Source of the DNA: Anaerolineae bacterium
Lineage (GTDB): Bacteria > Chloroflexota > Anaerolineae > Anaerolineales > E44-bin32
Assembly: GCA_030673735.1 (NCBI GenBank)
Contig: DAOVIK010000045.1
Location: 1-9,663, forward strand
Direction of reading: 5' to 3'
Length of the DNA stretch: 9,663 bases
Part shown: piece by piece, positions 7,161-9,663 of the stretch
How the letters are laid out: every line of letters starts with the position of its first letter
Numbering within the stretch: position 1 is the first letter of the stretch
Program-made: the position numbers and the translations under genes
The notes under the pieces: model-generated
Told to the model about the DNA's origin: nothing
What the model saw: the letters and a program-made list of their open reading frames with translations, nothing else
Databases searched by the model: none

Positions 7161-7216
7161 ACTCCAATCCGCTACCTGACCAGCACGACCCGGTCAAGCA
7201 TAGAGATCATCAGGGC

Positions 7217-8455
7217 TCACGTCCTTTTCATCTTCAGCACAAGATCCTTGGGGAAATCAGCTAGCACCTCTACCTTCCCATCAGGGCGCATCCAAGCCGT
7301 ATTTTCGATGCGCACGCCGTAGCCGCGCTCCGGATAGTACAGACCCGGCTCGACCGTGAACACTGATCCGGGCAGAAGCATGTCCTGGTTAGTCTCCACG
7401 TGACTAAAAAACGGCACCTCATGTATGTTCAGACCGACACCATGCCCCAGACCATGCACATACCCCTCCAGCGTCTTGGGGTTGCTCATGATTGTTGGGT
7501 GGCCCTTCTCTTCGAAGAGCTCGCAGGTCAGAATCTGGATATCGCGACATAGTTCATTAGGCTTCAGCGCCGCGGATGCTTTCTCGTACACGTCGAGAAC
7601 ATCCTCATAGATCTGCTGCACCTCGTCGGTGGCATGATCCAGACACCACGTGCGTGTCATGTCGTAGCAGTATCCTCCGCCGAACTCGGCGGGGAAGATA
7701 TCGAAAATGATCGACTTGCCGATTTCTATTCGGTCCTCGCTGATGCCCGCGCTGTGCGGTACCCCCGCATCAGCGCCGATGGCGAAGATCGTATCCTCAC
7801 GATTCTCGGCGCCGCGTATCGCCAACCACAGGTTGATGCGTCTCTTGACCTCACCAACCGTCAAGGGCTCACCATCCGGGGTGATCAGCACACCATCCCG
7901 CACGTCGTGCGAGGTGAGAAACTCAGCCACGTCGCCCACCACGGCTGTGGTAATTCGTCCCACCGCGCGGATGCGCTCAATCTCCTCCTCGTCCTTGGTC
8001 GCACGGGCGCGTACTAGGGTCGAGGTAAGTCCCGATTCGCCGACGAACTCCACATCAGGCATCGCCTCATCGAGCAATTGCAGCGCGCCATACTGCGGGC
8101 CAATTTCAACCTTGCCGTACAGTCCTACCCGCCCACGGACCTCATGGTCCTCAAGGATGCGTCTCATCAGCATCGAACCAGCCAGGATGTGGTCCCCGCC
8201 CGCTTCCGTGAGCATGGCCAGATAGTCATACTCGTTGAGGCTCTTGACCTGCAATCCCGTACGCGCAGCTTCATCGCGCTCCATCGGAGCATACAATAGC
8301 AGTGGCTCCTCGTCGCGCTTCTTAAGCAGGTAGCCTCGCGTCAAGTGAACCAGCCCCGTGAAGTACGTCATGGCCGGATTATGTCCCGCGGGGCCCACCG
8401 CGAGCAGCGCGTCCAACCCGTTCTCACCCATAAGCTTGTCAATGTCGGATTTCAT
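7217..8455 (-). CDS. M24-family metallopeptidase (Xaa-Pro aminopeptidase/PepQ-like)
   Basis: A 412-residue cytoplasmic pita-bread-fold peptidase, probably cleaving Xaa-Pro N-termini or dipeptides. An N-terminal creatinase-like domain (about residues 5-150) precedes the catalytic domain (about 158-408). All five expected di-metal ligands are present: Asp252 (FDIFP), Asp265 (YDMTRTW), His338 (HGLGHGVGL), Glu369 (VEPGLY) and Glu384 (RIENT). His234 (GVPHSAG) and His345-Glu346 match conserved substrate-pocket positions. There is no signal peptide. The ATG at 8455 is preceded by GGAG at 7 nt, and the ORF ends with TGA. It lies 71 nt downstream of selA and 56 nt upstream of tsaD, consistent with one operon. 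Distinguishing PepP, PepQ or a creatinase-like activity needs comparison with characterised members, so I give no symbol. Confidence 0.93.
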   Translation of the reverse strand: MKSDIDKLMGENGLDALLAVGPAGHNPAMTYFTGLVHLTRGYLLKKRDEEPLLLYAPMERDEAARTGLQVKSLNEYDYLAMLTEAGGDHILAGSMLMRRILEDHEVRGRVGLYGKVEIGPQYGALQLLDEAMPDVEFVGESGLTSTLVRARATKDEEEIERIRAVGRITTAVVGDVAEFLTSHDVRDGVLITPDGEPLTVGEVKRRINLWLAIRGAENREDTIFAIGADAGVPHSAGISEDRIEIGKSIIFDIFPAEFGGGYCYDMTRTWCLDHATDEVQQIYEDVLDVYEKASAALKPNELCRDIQILTCELFEEKGHPTIMSNPKTLEGYVHGLGHGVGLNIHEVPFFSHVETNQDMLLPGSVFTVEPGLYYPERGYGVRIENTAWMRPDGKVEVLADFPKDLVLKMKRT

Positions 8456-8526
8456 ACGATCACTCCCGGAAGATGGTTTCGAAGGTCGATCTCTGCGGTC
8501 CGAAGCCGATCCAACTACTCAAAAAG

Positions 8527-9663
8527 TCATAATAATTCCTGCAAGGAAGCCAGCAGCGCTGGCTCCTGCTCGGCAAACACGGTCCTAGGGTCGAGCAGCA
8601 CCTTGTCCTCCGCCACGCGCACGATGATCGGGGGATCTGCCTTGCGCAGGCGAGTGGCGAATGCGTTGGGTCGCGAAACCGAGAACGCCAGCACCCACGT
8701 GGGCAACGTCTCCTCGGGCAAGCTCCCGCCCCCCACTGTGGATTGCGCCTCCTGCACTTCTCCTTGGCCCAGCTTCTTTGCCCAAGCACCTGCGCGCCTT
8801 CTCAAATCCTCGATGGGCGCGGCGATCATCTGCCATACTGGGATCGCTTTCAGCGCCTCGTCCTTCAGATAGTGATTCAGCGTGGCGCTGAGCGCTGCCA
8901 AACACAGCTTGTCTGCCCGCACTGCACGCGCCAGCGGATGGCGGCGCAGTCGGTCGACAAGGGCTTTCTCACCCAGCACGATGCCGGCCTGCGGCCCGCC
9001 CAATAGCTTGTCGCCCGAGAAGGCCACCAGCCCCGCGCCGGCTTCTAACGATTCCTGCACTGTGGGCTCATGGCCCAGCCCAAACTCCTCTGTATCCAGC
9101 AGCGCGCCTGAACCCAGATCGTCGACCACAGGGATACCGTGCTGCCTCCCTAAGGCCGTCAACTCCGCCAGAGTGGGTTCGGTCGTGAAGCCCACGATCC
9201 TGAAGTTCGAGTGATGGGCCCGCAGGATCAGCGCCGTCCGTTCGCTCAGCGCCGCTTCGTAATCGTGCAAATGCGTGCGGTTGGTTGTGCCGACCTCAAC
9301 CAGCTTGGCGCCCGACTGCTTCATCACGTCCGGAACGCGAAAGCCCCCACCGATCTCGATCAACTGCGTGCGCGAGACCACCACTTCCTTGCGCCGCGCT
9401 AATGCGGTCAGCGCCAGCAGCACCGCGGCGGCATTGTTGTTGACCACCAGCGCCGCTTCGGAGCCCGTTAACCGCTGCAGAAGCCCTTCGCAATGCACGT
9501 CGCGCTTGCCGCGCTTGCCCTTCTTGAGATCGTATTCCAACGTCCCATATTCCGCAGCCACTACTTCCATCGCCCGTCGTGCGTTCCCGCTGAGCGGCGC
9601 GCGGCCCAAGTTGGTGTGCAGAATCACGCCGCTGGCGTTGATCACCGGCTGCAGCGAAGGCTC
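8527..9663 (-). CDS. selA: L-seryl-tRNA(Sec) selenium transferase (selenocysteine synthase), partial (5' end beyond right edge)
   Basis: The last 378 codons of selA are present. SelA is a PLP enzyme that converts Ser-tRNA(Sec) to Sec-tRNA(Sec) using selenophosphate. The visible part begins EPSLQPVINASGVILHTNLGRAPLS, the well-known SelA block after the N-terminal tRNA-binding domain. It includes the PLP-binding SGDKLLGGPQAG, with the Schiff-base Lys codon at 9007-9009, and IVGFTTEP, VVDDLGSG and a typical C-terminal domain. About 80 N-terminal residues of the usual ~460 are missing because of the window edge, and the GTG at 9645 is an internal valine, not a start. The gene ends in TGA, with a TAG four codons further on. 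SelA implies that the organism makes selenoproteins. selB does not follow; an M24 peptidase gene does. Confidence 0.96.
   Translation of the reverse strand, partial: EPSLQPVINASGVILHTNLGRAPLSGNARRAMEVVAAEYGTLEYDLKKGKRGKRDVHCEGLLQRLTGSEAALVVNNNAAAVLLALTALARRKEVVVSRTQLIEIGGGFRVPDVMKQSGAKLVEVGTTNRTHLHDYEAALSERTALILRAHHSNFRIVGFTTEPTLAELTALGRQHGIPVVDDLGSGALLDTEEFGLGHEPTVQESLEAGAGLVAFSGDKLLGGPQAGIVLGEKALVDRLRRHPLARAVRADKLCLAALSATLNHYLKDEALKAIPVWQMIAAPIEDLRRRAGAWAKKLGQGEVQEAQSTVGGGSLPEETLPTWVLAFSVSRPNAFATRLRKADPPIIVRVAEDKVLLDPRTVFAEQEPALLASLQELL

Noticed and set aside
7176..7197. TGACC/GGTCA inverted repeat between the M24 and tsaD genes
   Set aside because: Arms of only 5 bp with no T tract; expected by chance in GC-rich sequence.
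9643..9645. GTG as a start codon of selA
   Set aside because: The frame is open to the window edge and encodes EPSLQP just upstream, the usual SelA sequence before VINASGV, so this GTG is an internal valine.

Overview
This window is ordinary, densely coding bacterial chromosome, moderately GC-rich. It has long single-exon ORFs, ATG/GTG starts with Shine-Dalgarno sequences and sigma-70-type promoters. An iron-type DtxR regulator with a FeoB-type GTPase (ferrous iron uptake) and a selenocysteine synthase (selA) suggest an anaerobic or facultatively anaerobic lifestyle. I cannot fix the phylum from the sequence. No phage, transposon, CRISPR, rRNA or tRNA signature is visible.

Layout. (1) Positions 1-1212, minus strand: an iron-homeostasis unit. 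A DtxR/IdeR-type repressor with a C-terminal FeoA-like domain is followed by the start of a FeoB-type GTPase, cut by the left edge. Its promoter (TTGACA, 16-bp spacer, TATTAT) is overlapped by alternating CCTTA/TAAGG half-sites, which look like an iron-box operator. (2) Positions 1306-5088, plus strand: a membrane-anchored or secreted two-HKD phospholipase D superfamily protein with its own good promoter, then an 830-residue HerA/FtsK-type ATPase with a long C-terminal coiled coil. (3) Positions 5108-5145: a perfect 15-bp hairpin between the convergent units, probably a shared terminator. (4) Positions 5172-9663, minus strand, in transcription order: selA (5' end beyond the right edge), an M24 (Xaa-Pro aminopeptidase-like) peptidase, tsaD (tRNA t6A synthesis) and a radical SAM protein with SPASM-like cysteines. 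Gaps of 71, 56 and 45 nt suggest one operon.

How the genes work together. The regulator probably senses Fe(II) and represses its own gene and the adjacent iron transporter. The right-hand operon joins two translation functions (selenocysteine-tRNA formation and tRNA t6A37) with a peptidase and a radical SAM enzyme of unknown substrate. The least explained parts are the HerA-like ATPase with its PLD neighbour, and the radical SAM enzyme. I see no clear evidence of a complete new multi-gene system. The ATPase/PLD pair is the best candidate to follow up.
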